Origin: DASSKO01 sp035690425
Lineage (GTDB): Bacteria > Actinomycetota > Actinomycetes > Propionibacteriales > Nocardioidaceae
Assembly (NCBI GenBank): GCA_035690425.1
Contig: DASSKO010000118.1
Coordinates: 1 to 33,248, forward strand
Direction of reading: 5' to 3'
Length of the DNA stretch: 33,248 bases
The stretch's first letter is position 1; each line of letters opens with the position of its first letter. The notes beneath the pieces were generated by a model, which saw only the letters and a program-made list of their open reading frames with translations, searched no databases and was not told where the DNA came from. The position numbers and the translations under genes were made by a program. Below, piece by piece: positions 15,026-22,406 of this stretch.

Positions 15026-15057
15026 ACGTTATGCCCACCGGGTGGCGGATGTCACAC
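15026..15057 (-). promoter_or_regulatory. Promoter of the amino-acid permease gene
   Basis: On the minus strand GTGACA (15055-15050) and TAACGT (15031-15026) are separated by 18 bases and match -35 and -10 boxes. The start of transcription would be near 15019, giving a leader of about 60 bases. A GTCACAC heptamer (15051-15057) covers the -35 box and recurs at 15083-15089, 32 bases away, so it may be an operator for an unknown regulator. Confidence 0.4.
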
Positions 15058-15119
15058 CGCCTCGCCTAACGATCTGGCATCCGTCACACGGGGACGTGCT
15101 GACGCAGCGATCGCAGGGC

Positions 15120-15416
15120 TCACACGAGCCGCAGCACCGCTGCCGTGGCAGCGGCCAGCGCCACCACCACGAGGAACGGCGCGCGCAGCACGAGCGCGAG
15201 CGCTGCGACTCCCAACCCGGCGACCCGGGCATCCACGGTCAGGCTGTCGCCGGCCGCGAAGACCTGTACGCCGATCAGCGCTGCCAGCATGGCGACCGGC
15301 AGCAGATCGGCGACCCGACGCATCACCGGGTGCGCGAGCACCGACTCCGGCACGGAGAGCCCGGCCAGCTTGAGCAGGTAGCAACCGGCGGCGGCCACCA
15401 GGATCGCGGTCCACAT
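15120..15416 (-). CDS. azlD: Branched-chain amino-acid transport protein AzlD
   Basis: AzlD is the small subunit of the AzlCD exporter for branched-chain amino acids (BrnE in Corynebacterium). The protein is 98 residues with four hydrophobic segments: AILVAAAGCYLLKLAG, VADLLPVAMLAALIGVQ, ARVAGLGVAALALVLR and FLVVVALAAATAAVLRL. The central LLPVAMLAAL stretch is characteristic of the family. The ATG at 15416 overlaps the azlC stop by one base (TGATG), so translation is coupled. Length and context fit AzlD. Confidence 0.92.
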   Translation of the reverse strand: MWTAILVAAAGCYLLKLAGLSVPESVLAHPVMRRVADLLPVAMLAALIGVQVFAAGDSLTVDARVAGLGVAALALVLRAPFLVVVALAAATAAVLRLV

Positions 15417-16090
15417 CAGCGCCGCCTCCACGGCACGGTTCCGACGGCCCCGAGGACCGCCGTACCCGCGGCCGCGAGCACGGGAACGCCCGCGGGTACG
15501 GCGGGCACGAGGGCTACGGCCACCACCGTGGCCGCGGCCGCGATCCTGCGGTTGAGCGAGGTCGACAGTCGTGGCCACAGCAGCGCCAGGAACGCAGCGC
15601 CGACCGCGGCGTCGAGACCGAAGTCGCGCGGGTCGCCCAACGCCTGGCCGCCGAGCGCCCCGGCGACCGTGGCGAGGTTCCACAGCACGAAGACCGACAA
15701 GCCGGTCGCGAAGAAGCCGAGGCGCGCCTGCTCCCGGTCGAGCCGGTTGACCGCCATCGCCGTCGACTCGTCGATCACCAGCTGGGACCCCAGGACGCGA
15801 CCTGCCGAGCGCAGTCCGAGCAGGGACGTCAGGCGCAGGCCGTAGAGCGTGTTGCGGGAGCCGAGCAGCAGCGCAGTCGCCGTGCCCGCCAGCGGTGCCC
15901 CGCCGGCAGCGACGACGCCGACGAACGCGAACTGGGAGGCGCCGGTGAAGACCAGCGCGGAGAGCGCGCACGCCTGCAGCACGGTGAGGCCGGAGGCGAC
16001 GGCGATGGCGCCGAAGGAGATGCCGTAGGCGCCGGTGGCAACGCCTACCGCGAGCGCGTCGCGCAGAATGTCACGACGCGTCTCGACCAC
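15416..16090 (-). CDS. azlC: Branched-chain amino-acid permease subunit AzlC
   Basis: AzlC is the large subunit (BrnF in Corynebacterium) of the branched-chain amino-acid exporter. The protein is 224 residues from GTG 16090. AYGISFGAIAVASGLT, LSALVFTGASQFAFVGV and LLGSRNTLYGLRL are the family signatures. The conserved VIDESTAMAVNR loop and several later hydrophobic helices follow. The start codon has no ribosome binding site but has TAATGT seven bases upstream, so it is probably leaderless. With azlD it forms a two-gene operon. The family exports Ile, Leu, Val and Met and is often controlled by Lrp-type regulators, none of which is nearby. Confidence 0.94.
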   Translation of the reverse strand: MVETRRDILRDALAVGVATGAYGISFGAIAVASGLTVLQACALSALVFTGASQFAFVGVVAAGGAPLAGTATALLLGSRNTLYGLRLTSLLGLRSAGRVLGSQLVIDESTAMAVNRLDREQARLGFFATGLSVFVLWNLATVAGALGGQALGDPRDFGLDAAVGAAFLALLWPRLSTSLNRRIAAAATVVAVALVPAVPAGVPVLAAAGTAVLGAVGTVPWRRR

Positions 16091-16096
16091 GTCACG

Positions 16097-16102
16097 ACAT
16101 TA
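16097..16102 (-). promoter_or_regulatory. -10 box of azlCD, leaderless promoter
   Basis: On the minus strand TAATGT (16102-16097) matches TANNNT and ends seven bases before the GTG of azlC at 16090. A convincing -35 is not seen. Transcription should start at or next to the start codon. Confidence 0.45.
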
Positions 16103-16133
16103 GCAAACGGCCCGTTGGCCCCTGACGCTGATC

Positions 16134-16409
16134 TCAGTCGGTGACCTGGCGGTCGACGGTGACCTTGCGGTGCGGATCGTGCGGGTCGTAGACCAGGATG
16201 AGCGCGGTGAGCAGCCCGAGCGCGGTGCCGGCCACGAGCGGCACCAGGTTCAGCGTCGAGCCGATGCACACCCCCAGCAGCACCTCGGCGCAGGCGTAGC
16301 CGGCATGGTCGGCGGCGAGGTTGGACACCCAGGCGCCCAGTGCGGCACCCGCCACGCCGCACACGAGCACGATGATCCAGCGGTGCAACCGGGGCAGGGA
16401 GCCGAACAT
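16134..16409 (-). CDS. Small integral membrane protein of unknown function
   Basis: This 91-residue protein starts at ATG 16409 with purine-rich GAGAG directly upstream. Three hydrophobic segments are visible: WIIVLVCGVAGAALGAWVS, ACAEVLLGVCIGSTLNL and VPLVAGTALGLLTALILVY. The C-terminal tail DPHDPHRKVTVDRQ is polar. I do not recognise a family. It sits between a GNAT gene and azlC on the same strand, with 43 bases to azlC, so it could share a transcript, although azlC appears to have its own promoter. GC bias and length support a real gene. Confidence 0.65.
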   Translation of the reverse strand: MFGSLPRLHRWIIVLVCGVAGAALGAWVSNLAADHAGYACAEVLLGVCIGSTLNLVPLVAGTALGLLTALILVYDPHDPHRKVTVDRQVTD

Positions 16410-16573
16410 CTCTCATCCCTCTCGGTGACGCGGCCTTGCAGGCTGTTGCGGTCCTGGTGTTGCGGTCCTGCCGGCGGGCGCCGGCGGGACGCCCTCCATC
16501 CGTAATCCTCCGGGCGGAGCAGATCAACCCGCCACCCGGATCGAGACCGTCCTGCAACATCGAGCCGCCGGCG

Positions 16574-17128
16574 TCAGCCCTCGCTCAGGTCGGTGTGCAG
16601 CCGAAGCTGCTTCACCCGGACGCTGCCGTCGCCGGTGAGGTCGAGCTCGCGATGCGCGCCGTCGGTCGCCCAGCCGGCGGACTCCAAGAACGCTCGCAGC
16701 GCGTCGTCGGTGGAGTTCAGCCAGTAGGTCGCCCGCTCGAACTTGTCTGCCCGCAGCGTGTCGGCGCAGGCGGTGAGCAGCCGCGACCCGTGTCCTTGGC
16801 CCAGCTTGTCGGGGTCGACGACGAGCTCGGCGACCTGTCCGTCCTTGGCCGGGTCCGCATCCGGGTCGTCGGCGGTCGCGGTCAGCGCGAACCCGGTGAC
16901 GGTCACCCGCTCGAGCGCGACCAACACCCGGTTGCGCGCCTGCGCCGGCGTCGTGATCGCCTCCGTCCACTGTGCTGCGAAGGCGTCCTCCTCCAGACTC
17001 TCCAGCAGCTGCGCGGGCAGCAGGTCGGCGTACCCGGTCCGCCACGCGCGCACCTGCAGCCGGGCGATGTCGCGGGCGTCGGCCGGCCACGCGAGCCGGA
17101 CGCTGACGTCGGCAGTCGGCTTGCTCAT
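16574..17128 (-). CDS. GNAT-family N-acetyltransferase
   Basis: This 184-residue protein starts at ATG 17128 with GGAGG-type sequence upstream. The N-terminal VSVRLAWPADARDIARLQVRAWRTGYADLLP is the first strand and helix of many GNAT enzymes. The acetyl-CoA pyrophosphate loop is VAELVVDPDKLGQGHGSRLL (Q/R-x-x-G-x-G/A form as GQGHGS), and the C-terminal part has AFLESAGWATDG, the last core strand. It transfers an acetyl group from acetyl-CoA to an amine; the acceptor is unknown. It is divergent from the paa operon and probably not part of it. Confidence 0.88.
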   Translation of the reverse strand: MSKPTADVSVRLAWPADARDIARLQVRAWRTGYADLLPAQLLESLEEDAFAAQWTEAITTPAQARNRVLVALERVTVTGFALTATADDPDADPAKDGQVAELVVDPDKLGQGHGSRLLTACADTLRADKFERATYWLNSTDDALRAFLESAGWATDGAHRELDLTGDGSVRVKQLRLHTDLSEG

Positions 17129-17211
17129 GCCTCCATCCTCCCACTCGGCCCTCCCGCTCCGCGCCACTGCACCGGAGCGGCGGACCCGGCGCGCCCCGCA
17201 CGTGTTACGTG

Positions 17212-17242
17212 TTGTCTCAACGCGAGCGGATCGATGTAACAT
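17212..17242 (+). promoter_or_regulatory. Promoter of the paaABCDE operon
   Basis: TTGTCT (17212-17217) and TAACAT (17237-17242) are separated by 19 bases, so they are a plausible -35 and -10. GTTAC (17204-17208) and GTAAC (17236-17240) form an inverted pair that flanks the promoter and could bind a PaaR-like TetR repressor; this is inference. The paaA ribosome binding site GAGGAGG is at 17256-17262, so the leader is about 20 bases. Confidence 0.45.
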
Positions 17243-17267
17243 AGGTGCCGAGGACGAGGAGGCAGCG

Positions 17268-18260
17268 ATGCGCGGCAACGACGTCGGCACACCGGCCGAG
17301 CTCGAGCGCGAGTTCCAGGCGATCATCGACGCCGACGGCCGGATCGAGCCCCGCGACTGGATGCCCGAGGCCTACCGCAAGGGCCTGATCCGCCAGATCG
17401 CCCAGCACGCGCACTCCGAGATCATCGGCATGCAGCCGGAGGGCAACTGGATCAGCCGTGCACCGAGTCTGCGGCGCAAGGCGATCCTGATGGCCAAGGT
17501 GCAGGACGAGGCCGGCCACGGGCTGTATCTCTACGCCGCAGCCGAGACCCTCGGTGCGGACCGCGCCGATCTGCTCGACAGGCTGCACGCGGGCGCGCAG
17601 AAGTACTCCTCGATCTTCAACTACCCGACCTTGACCTGGGCCGACATGGGTGCGATCGGCTGGCTGGTCGACGGCGCCGCGATCGTCAACCAGGTGCCGC
17701 TGTGCCGCTGCTCCTACGGTCCCTACGCCCGTGCGATGGTCCGCGTGTGCAAGGAGGAGTCCTTCCACCAGCGGCAGGGCTTCGAGATCCTGCACACGCT
17801 GGCGCACGGCACCCAGGCCCAGCACCAGATGGCGCAGGACGCCGTGGACCGCTGGTGGTGGCCGAGCCTGATGATGTTCGGGCCTCCCGACGCCGAGTCG
17901 CCCAACTCCGAGCAGTCGATGCGGTGGGGCATCAAGCGGTTCAGCAACGACGAGCTCCGGCAGCGCTTCGTGGACATGACCGCGCCGCAGGCCGAGGTGC
18001 TGGGGCTCGCGCTGCCCGACCCCGAGCTGCGGTGGAACGCCGAGCGCGGCAGCTACGACTTCGGCGAGATCGACTTCACCGAGCTGTTCGAGGTCATCAA
18101 GGGCAACGGGCCGTGCAACGCGTCCCGCCTCGACCACCGGCGCGGCGCGCACGAGGACGGCCGGTGGGTCCGGGAGGCCGCCGACGCGTACGCCGCGAAG
18201 CAGCGCGCGCGGCCGCCGGCGACGGAGACCGGGCAGCCCACCAAGGAGCGGGTCGCATGA
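17268..18260 (+). CDS. paaA: Phenylacetyl-CoA epoxidase, catalytic subunit PaaA
   Basis: PaaA is the di-iron subunit of the multicomponent oxygenase that epoxidises the aromatic ring of phenylacetyl-CoA. The protein is 330 residues from ATG 17268, five bases after GAGGAGG. The carboxylate-bridged di-iron ligands sit in the four-helix bundle: HSEIIG (E51), DEAGH (E81, H84) and EESFH (163-167). IFNYPTLTWADMG and FGPPDAESPNSEQSMRWGIK are strongly conserved in PaaA. It is slightly longer than the E. coli protein because of a charged C-terminal tail. The TGA overlaps paaB ATG (ATGA). Complex partners paaB-E follow directly. Confidence 0.97.
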   Translation: MRGNDVGTPAELEREFQAIIDADGRIEPRDWMPEAYRKGLIRQIAQHAHSEIIGMQPEGNWISRAPSLRRKAILMAKVQDEAGHGLYLYAAAETLGADRADLLDRLHAGAQKYSSIFNYPTLTWADMGAIGWLVDGAAIVNQVPLCRCSYGPYARAMVRVCKEESFHQRQGFEILHTLAHGTQAQHQMAQDAVDRWWWPSLMMFGPPDAESPNSEQSMRWGIKRFSNDELRQRFVDMTAPQAEVLGLALPDPELRWNAERGSYDFGEIDFTELFEVIKGNGPCNASRLDHRRGAHEDGRWVREAADAYAAKQRARPPATETGQPTKERVA

Positions 18261-18553
18261 CCGAGGCTCCCCGCCGCGACTGGCCCCTGTGGGAGGTCTT
18301 CGTGCGTGCCAGGCGCGGGCTGTCCCACGGCCACGTCGGCTCCCTGCACGCGCCCGACGCCGAGATGGCGCTGCGCAACGCCCGCGACCTCTACACCCGC
18401 CGGCAGGAGGGCGTCTCGATCTGGGTGGTGCCCGCGGAGCTGATCACCGCGTCCAGCCCCGACGAGAAGGATGCGTTCTTCGACCCGGCCGGCGACAAGA
18501 TCTATCGGCACCCCACCTTCTACGACGTACCCGAGGGTGTGCAGCACCTGTGA
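18257..18553 (+). CDS. paaB: Phenylacetyl-CoA epoxidase subunit PaaB
   Basis: PaaB is a small structural subunit that bridges PaaAC dimers in the epoxidase complex. The protein is 98 residues, the usual length, and overlaps both neighbours by four bases. WPLWEVFVRARRGLSHGHVGSLHA, MALRNARDLYTRRQEGVSIWVVP and FYDVPEGVQHL are family hallmarks. It has no catalytic residues. Confidence 0.96.
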   Translation: MTEAPRRDWPLWEVFVRARRGLSHGHVGSLHAPDAEMALRNARDLYTRRQEGVSIWVVPAELITASSPDEKDAFFDPAGDKIYRHPTFYDVPEGVQHL

Positions 18554-19332
18554 CGGCCGGCCCAGCTACGCCCGGCAGCACCGACCGCGTCGACCTGGTG
18601 GCCTACACCCTGCGGCTCGGCGACGACACGCTGGTCTTCAGCCAGCGGCTGGGGGAGTGGATCGCTGCCTCGCCGCAGCTGGAGCAGGACGTCGCGATCG
18701 GCAACATCGCGCTCGACCTGCTGGGGCAGGCGCGCGCCCTGCTCAGCTACGCCGGCGCGGTCGAGGGCCGCGGGCGCGACGAGGACGTGCTGGCCTACTT
18801 CCGCGACGAGCGCGACTTCACCAACGTGCACCTGGTGGAGGGTGCGAGTCGCGGTGACTTCGCGATCACGATGGCCCGGCTGCTCGTCTTCGCCAGCTAC
18901 CAGCACCAGCTCTACGGTCGGCTGGCCGGCAGCAGCGACGAGACGCTCGCCGCCATCGCGGCCAAAGCGGTCAAGGAGGTCGACTACCACCGCGACCACG
19001 CCACCCAGTGGGTGCTGCGCCTCGGTGACGGCACGCAGGAGTCGCACCGGCGGATGCAAGCCGCGCTCGACGCAGTCTGGCCGGATCTGGACGAGCTGTT
19101 CGAGTCCGACGACCTCGTCCGGCGGCTGCCGGGCGTCGCCGTCGATCCCGCCGACCTCGAGCAGCCGGTCCGGGGCTACCTGCGGCAGGTGCTCGATCGG
19201 GCGACGCTCACGGTTCCCGACGTACGGCCGGCCGTGACCGGCGGGCGTCGCGGGATCCACTCCGAGGTGATGGGCTTCCTGCTGGCCGAGATGCAGCACC
19301 TCGCCCGCTCGCATCCCGGGGCCCAATGGTGA
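18550..19332 (+). CDS. paaC: Phenylacetyl-CoA epoxidase subunit PaaC
   Basis: PaaC is the ferritin-like structural partner of PaaA and has no functional di-iron site in the known enzyme. The protein is 260 residues from GTG 18550, which overlaps the paaB stop. The helices LAYTLRLGDDTLVFSQRLGEW-type start, ALDLLGQARALLSYAG, DFAITMARLLVFASYQ and VKEVDYHRDHATQWVLRLGDGT are typical. FLLAEMQHLARSHPGAQW closes the protein. The start of paaD lies inside its last codons, so the two are translationally coupled. Confidence 0.96.
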   Translation: MTAGPATPGSTDRVDLVAYTLRLGDDTLVFSQRLGEWIAASPQLEQDVAIGNIALDLLGQARALLSYAGAVEGRGRDEDVLAYFRDERDFTNVHLVEGASRGDFAITMARLLVFASYQHQLYGRLAGSSDETLAAIAAKAVKEVDYHRDHATQWVLRLGDGTQESHRRMQAALDAVWPDLDELFESDDLVRRLPGVAVDPADLEQPVRGYLRQVLDRATLTVPDVRPAVTGGRRGIHSEVMGFLLAEMQHLARSHPGAQW

Positions 19333-19832
19333 GCAACGTGAGCAACGTGAGTAACGGGGCGAGCGATGTGCGTGCGGTGGTCGCAGCCATCCCCGACCCC
19401 GAGATCCCGGTGGTCAGCATCGAGGACCTCGGCATCTTGCGGGACGTCACCGTCGACGGGGCCGGTCACGTGGAGGTCACCATCACGCCGACCTACTCCG
19501 GCTGCCCGGCGATGGAGGCGATCCAGGCCGACGTGCATACGGCGCTGGCAGCCGAGGGCTACGGCGACGCCGCCGTGCGGATGGTGCTGTCGCCGGCATG
19601 GAGCACCGACTGGATCACCGCCGCTGGGCGGCGCAGGCTCGAGGAGTACGGCGTGGCACCGCCCGCGCCGCGGGCCGACGACGGTGCGGTGCCCCTGACC
19701 CTGTCCGTGCGCTGCCCGCAGTGTGGTTCACCCGAAACCCGCGAGCTCTCCCGGTTCGGCTCCACCGCCTGCAAGGCGTTGTGGGCCTGCAACTGCTGCG
19801 GTGAGCCGTTCGACTACTTCAAGCCGCTGTGA
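19326..19832 (+). CDS. paaD: Phenylacetyl-CoA epoxidase assembly protein PaaD
   Basis: PaaD is required for epoxidase activity and is thought to help iron-sulfur cluster delivery; it is not part of the core complex. It has a DUF59/MIP18-type N-terminal domain (IPDPEIPVVSIEDLGILRDV, TPTYSGCPAM with Cys60) and a C-terminal zinc-ribbon-like part with Cys130, Cys133, Cys149, Cys155, Cys157 and Cys158. The protein is 168 residues from ATG 19326. GTG 19329 is also possible because it forms GTGA with the paaC stop. The first residues are VSNVSNVSN, coded by three near-identical 9-bp repeats that also offer extra GTG starts at 19338 and 19347. Confidence 0.94.
   Translation: MVSNVSNVSNGASDVRAVVAAIPDPEIPVVSIEDLGILRDVTVDGAGHVEVTITPTYSGCPAMEAIQADVHTALAAEGYGDAAVRMVLSPAWSTDWITAAGRRRLEEYGVAPPAPRADDGAVPLTLSVRCPQCGSPETRELSRFGSTACKALWACNCCGEPFDYFKPL
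19329..19355 (+). repeat. Three tandem 9-bp repeats at the paaD start
   Basis: GTGAGCAAC is repeated at 19329 and 19338, followed by GTGAGTAAC at 19347. Each unit begins with an in-frame GTG, so any could serve as a start codon. The first overlaps the paaC stop codon. Confidence 0.8.
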
Positions 19833-19875
19833 GTCCGCGACCGCCGCGTCGGGAGCGCGTCAGGAGGGCTGAGCC

Positions 19876-20973
19876 GTGAGCACCCGCCACGCCGTCTTCC
19901 ACCCGTTGCGGGTCGCCGAGGTGGAGCGGCTGCTCGACGACGCGGTCGCGATCACGTTCGAGGTGCCGCCGGAGCTGGCCGAGGCCTATGCGTTCTCCCA
20001 CGGCCAGCACCTGACGATCCAGACCGACCTCGCGGGCGACGCCGGTGCGGGGCCGGTGCGCCGCAACTACTCGATCTGCTCGCCGGTCTCGTCCGGACGG
20101 TTGCGCATCGCGGTGAAACGACTGCACGGGGGCGTGTTCTCCGCCTACGCGATCGACACCCTGCGGCCCGGGGACGAGCTGCAGGTGATGACGCCCACCG
20201 GGCGGTTCTTCACCGAGCTGGACCCGGCCAACGCCAACAGCTATGTCTGCATCGCGGCCGGTTCGGGCATCACTCCGGTGCTGTCGATCGTTGCGAGCAC
20301 GCTGGCGGCCGAGCCGGCGAGCAGGGTCACGCTGCTCTACGCCAACCGCACGTCGAAGTCGGTGATGTTCCTGGAGGAGCTGGAGGACCTCAAGGACCGG
20401 TACCGTGAGCGCTTCCAGCTGGTGCACGTGCTCAGCCGCGAGCCGCAGGAGGTCGAGCTCTTCTCCGGCCGGCTCGACAGCGACCGGCTGCGGCGGCTGC
20501 TCGACACGCTGATCGCGGTCGAGACCGTCGACGAGTGGTTCCTGTGTGGCCCCTACGAGATGGTCCGGTCGCTGCGCGACACCCTGCTCGACGCCGGCGT
20601 CGACGGCCGGCACCTGCACGCCGAGCTGTTCCACGTCGAGTCGGCACCGCCCCGCCGGGCAGTCGAGCCCGCCGCCGGCGAGGTGGCGGGGGAGGGAGCG
20701 GAGGTCACGATCGTGCTGGACGGACGGCGGTCGCAGTTCCGGCTTCCGGCGGCCGGTGTCCCCGTGCTCGAGGCCGCGCTCGCCGTGCGCTCCGACGCCC
20801 CGTTCGCGTGCCGGGGTGGGGTCTGCGGCACCTGCCGGGCCAAGGTCGTCGAGGGCAGCGTGGAGATGGACCAGAACTGGGCGCTCGAGCCGGACGAGGT
20901 CGACCGGGGCTACGTGCTGACCTGCCAGTCACACCCGACCAGCGACACGGTCCTGCTCGACTACGACGCCTGA
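19876..20973 (+). CDS. paaE: Phenylacetyl-CoA epoxidase reductase PaaE
   Basis: PaaE passes electrons from NADPH through FAD and a [2Fe-2S] cluster to PaaA. The protein is 365 residues from GTG 19876. The FAD domain has RRNYSICSP, the NAD(P) domain AAGSGITPVLSI and EWFLCGPYEMV. The C-terminal plant-type ferredoxin domain has Cys312, Cys317, Cys320 and Cys350 in the CX4CX2CX29C pattern (CRGGVCGTC, LTCQSHP). A short charged linker joins the two halves. The stop codon lies within the thyA promoter. The ring-opening and beta-oxidation genes (paaGZJFH, paaK) are not in the window. Confidence 0.95.
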   Translation: MSTRHAVFHPLRVAEVERLLDDAVAITFEVPPELAEAYAFSHGQHLTIQTDLAGDAGAGPVRRNYSICSPVSSGRLRIAVKRLHGGVFSAYAIDTLRPGDELQVMTPTGRFFTELDPANANSYVCIAAGSGITPVLSIVASTLAAEPASRVTLLYANRTSKSVMFLEELEDLKDRYRERFQLVHVLSREPQEVELFSGRLDSDRLRRLLDTLIAVETVDEWFLCGPYEMVRSLRDTLLDAGVDGRHLHAELFHVESAPPRRAVEPAAGEVAGEGAEVTIVLDGRRSQFRLPAAGVPVLEAALAVRSDAPFACRGGVCGTCRAKVVEGSVEMDQNWALEPDEVDRGYVLTCQSHPTSDTVLLDYDA

Positions 20974-20998
20974 CTACCCCGTCCGGTCGGGGTAGGGT
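20970..20998 (+). promoter_or_regulatory. thyA promoter with an internal inverted repeat
   Basis: CTGACT (20970-20975) and TAGGGT (20993-20998) are 17 bases apart, close to -35 and -10 consensus. The -10 ends eight bases before the thyA GTG, so the transcript is probably leaderless. CTACCCCG (20974-20981) and CGGGGTAG (20988-20995) form a perfect 8-bp inverted repeat around TCCGGT that lies between and overlaps both boxes. It can be an operator, or a paaE terminator as a hairpin. Confidence 0.55.
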
Positions 20999-21005
20999 CG
21001 TCGCC

Positions 21006-21800
21006 GTGCGGCAGTATCTGGACCTCATGCAGCGCGTGCTCGACGAAGGCGTCCGTAAGAGCGATCGCACCGGCACCGGGACGCTCAGCGTGTTCGGCCA
21101 CCAGATGCGGTTCGACCTCTCCGCCGGGTTTCCGCTGGTCACCACGAAGAAGATCCACCTCCGGTCGGTCGTCGGCGAGCTGCTGTGGTTCCTGCGTGGC
21201 GACACCAACGTCGGCTGGCTGCAGGAGCGCGGCATCTCGATCTGGGACGAGTGGGCCGACTCCGACGGCGAGCTCGGACCGGTCTACGGCCGGCAGTGGC
21301 GGTCCTGGCCGACACCCGGCGGCGGGCACGTCGACCAACTGGCGCAGGTGGTCGGTCAGATTCGCACCGACCCTGACTCCCGGCGGCACCTGGTCAGCGC
21401 GTGGAACGTCGCCGACCTGCCGCAGATGGCGCTGGCGCCGTGCCATGCGATGTTCCAGTTCTACGTCGTGCAGGGCAGGCTGTCGTGCCAGCTCTACCAG
21501 CGTTCGGCCGATGTGTTCCTCGGCGTGCCGTTCAACATCGCGTCGTATGCGCTGCTGACGCACATGGTTGCCCAGGTGACCGACCTGGAGGTGGGGGACT
21601 TCGTGCACACGTTCGGCGACGCGCACCTGTATCTCAACCACCTCGATCAGGCGCGCACCCAGCTCGCACGGGCGCCGCGCCCGCTGCCGGAGCTGCGGCT
21701 GGATCCCGGCGTACGCGACCTTGCGGGCTTCGACCTCGAGCACGTCACGATCTCCGGTTACGACCCGTATCCGGGCATCAAGGCGCCCATCGCCGTATGA
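21006..21800 (+). CDS. thyA: Thymidylate synthase
   Basis: ThyA methylates dUMP to dTMP with methylene-tetrahydrofolate, producing dihydrofolate. The protein is 264 residues from GTG 21006, the same length as E. coli ThyA. RTGTGTLSVFG, the catalytic Cys146 in LAPCHAMFQFYV, QRSADVFLGVPFNIASYA and HTFGDAHLYLNH are all intact. It overlaps dfrA (ATGA), which recycles the dihydrofolate, so the pair works as one unit. Many relatives use flavin-dependent ThyX at this position instead. Confidence 0.98.
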   Translation: MRQYLDLMQRVLDEGVRKSDRTGTGTLSVFGHQMRFDLSAGFPLVTTKKIHLRSVVGELLWFLRGDTNVGWLQERGISIWDEWADSDGELGPVYGRQWRSWPTPGGGHVDQLAQVVGQIRTDPDSRRHLVSAWNVADLPQMALAPCHAMFQFYVVQGRLSCQLYQRSADVFLGVPFNIASYALLTHMVAQVTDLEVGDFVHTFGDAHLYLNHLDQARTQLARAPRPLPELRLDPGVRDLAGFDLEHVTISGYDPYPGIKAPIAV

Positions 21801-22312
21801 CCGTCACACTCGTCGCCGCGGTCGCGCGCAACGGCGTGATCGGCAGCAGCGGGGCGATCCCCTGGCAGCTGCCGGGCGAGCAGAAGCTCTTCAAGACGAT
21901 CACCGTCGGTCACGTGCTGGTGATGGGACGGCTGACCTACGAGTCCATCGGGCGTCCGCTGCCGGGGCGTACGACGGTCGTGGTGACGCGGCAGCCGGGC
22001 TGGTGGCCCGCCGACGGGCATGCCGCCGGCCCTCCCGACCGCCCATCCGGCGGCCTCATGGTGTGCGGCAGCGTCGACGAGGCGTTGACCCGCGCGGCAG
22101 CGCTCGACGACGAGATCTTCGTCGTCGGCGGGGCGCAGATCTACGCCGCGACGCTGGGCCGTGCCGACCAGCTGCGGCTGACGTGGGTCGACGCCGATCC
22201 GGACGGTGACACGTTCTTTCCGGCGGTGGACTGGACGCAGTGGGGTGCCACCAGCCGCGACGAGTACGACGGCTGGGCGGTCGTCACCTACCAGCGCATC
22301 GACGGTGCGTGA
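21797..22312 (+). CDS. dfrA: Dihydrofolate reductase
   Basis: DHFR reduces dihydrofolate to tetrahydrofolate with NADPH; it is the target of trimethoprim in many bacteria. The protein is 171 residues, translationally coupled to thyA. NGVIGSSGAIPWQLPGE and VMGRLTYESIGRPLPGR are the substrate- and NADPH-binding motifs, and VVGGAQIYAATL is the later conserved segment. The active-site acid (Asp27 in E. coli) appears as Glu28 in PWQLPGE, as in some other DHFRs. A short insertion (WWPADGHAAGPPDRPSGG) follows the VVVTRQPG strand. The overall fold looks complete. Confidence 0.95.
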   Translation: MTVTLVAAVARNGVIGSSGAIPWQLPGEQKLFKTITVGHVLVMGRLTYESIGRPLPGRTTVVVTRQPGWWPADGHAAGPPDRPSGGLMVCGSVDEALTRAAALDDEIFVVGGAQIYAATLGRADQLRLTWVDADPDGDTFFPAVDWTQWGATSRDEYDGWAVVTYQRIDGA

Positions 22313-22329
22313 AGCTGCGGCCACACAGA

Positions 22330-22406
22330 GTCAAAGCGGACGAAATTTCAAAGATTCTTGGCCGAAGCTGTAACGCGACGGCACCCGAGATCGATAGACC
22401 GTATGT
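22330..22406 (+). other. AT-rich intergenic sequence before the terminator stem, candidate small RNA 5' region
   Basis: The stretch 22330-22365 is about 40% GC, while the surroundings are about 70%. It contains the perfect palindrome GAAATTTC (22342-22349) and further imperfect symmetry (CTTGGCCGAAG at 22357-22367). I find no clear -35/-10 pair and no open frame of note. Together with the strong stem that follows, it may belong to a small RNA or to the 3' untranslated region of dfrA. From 22456 to 22528 nothing else is recognised. Confidence 0.35.
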
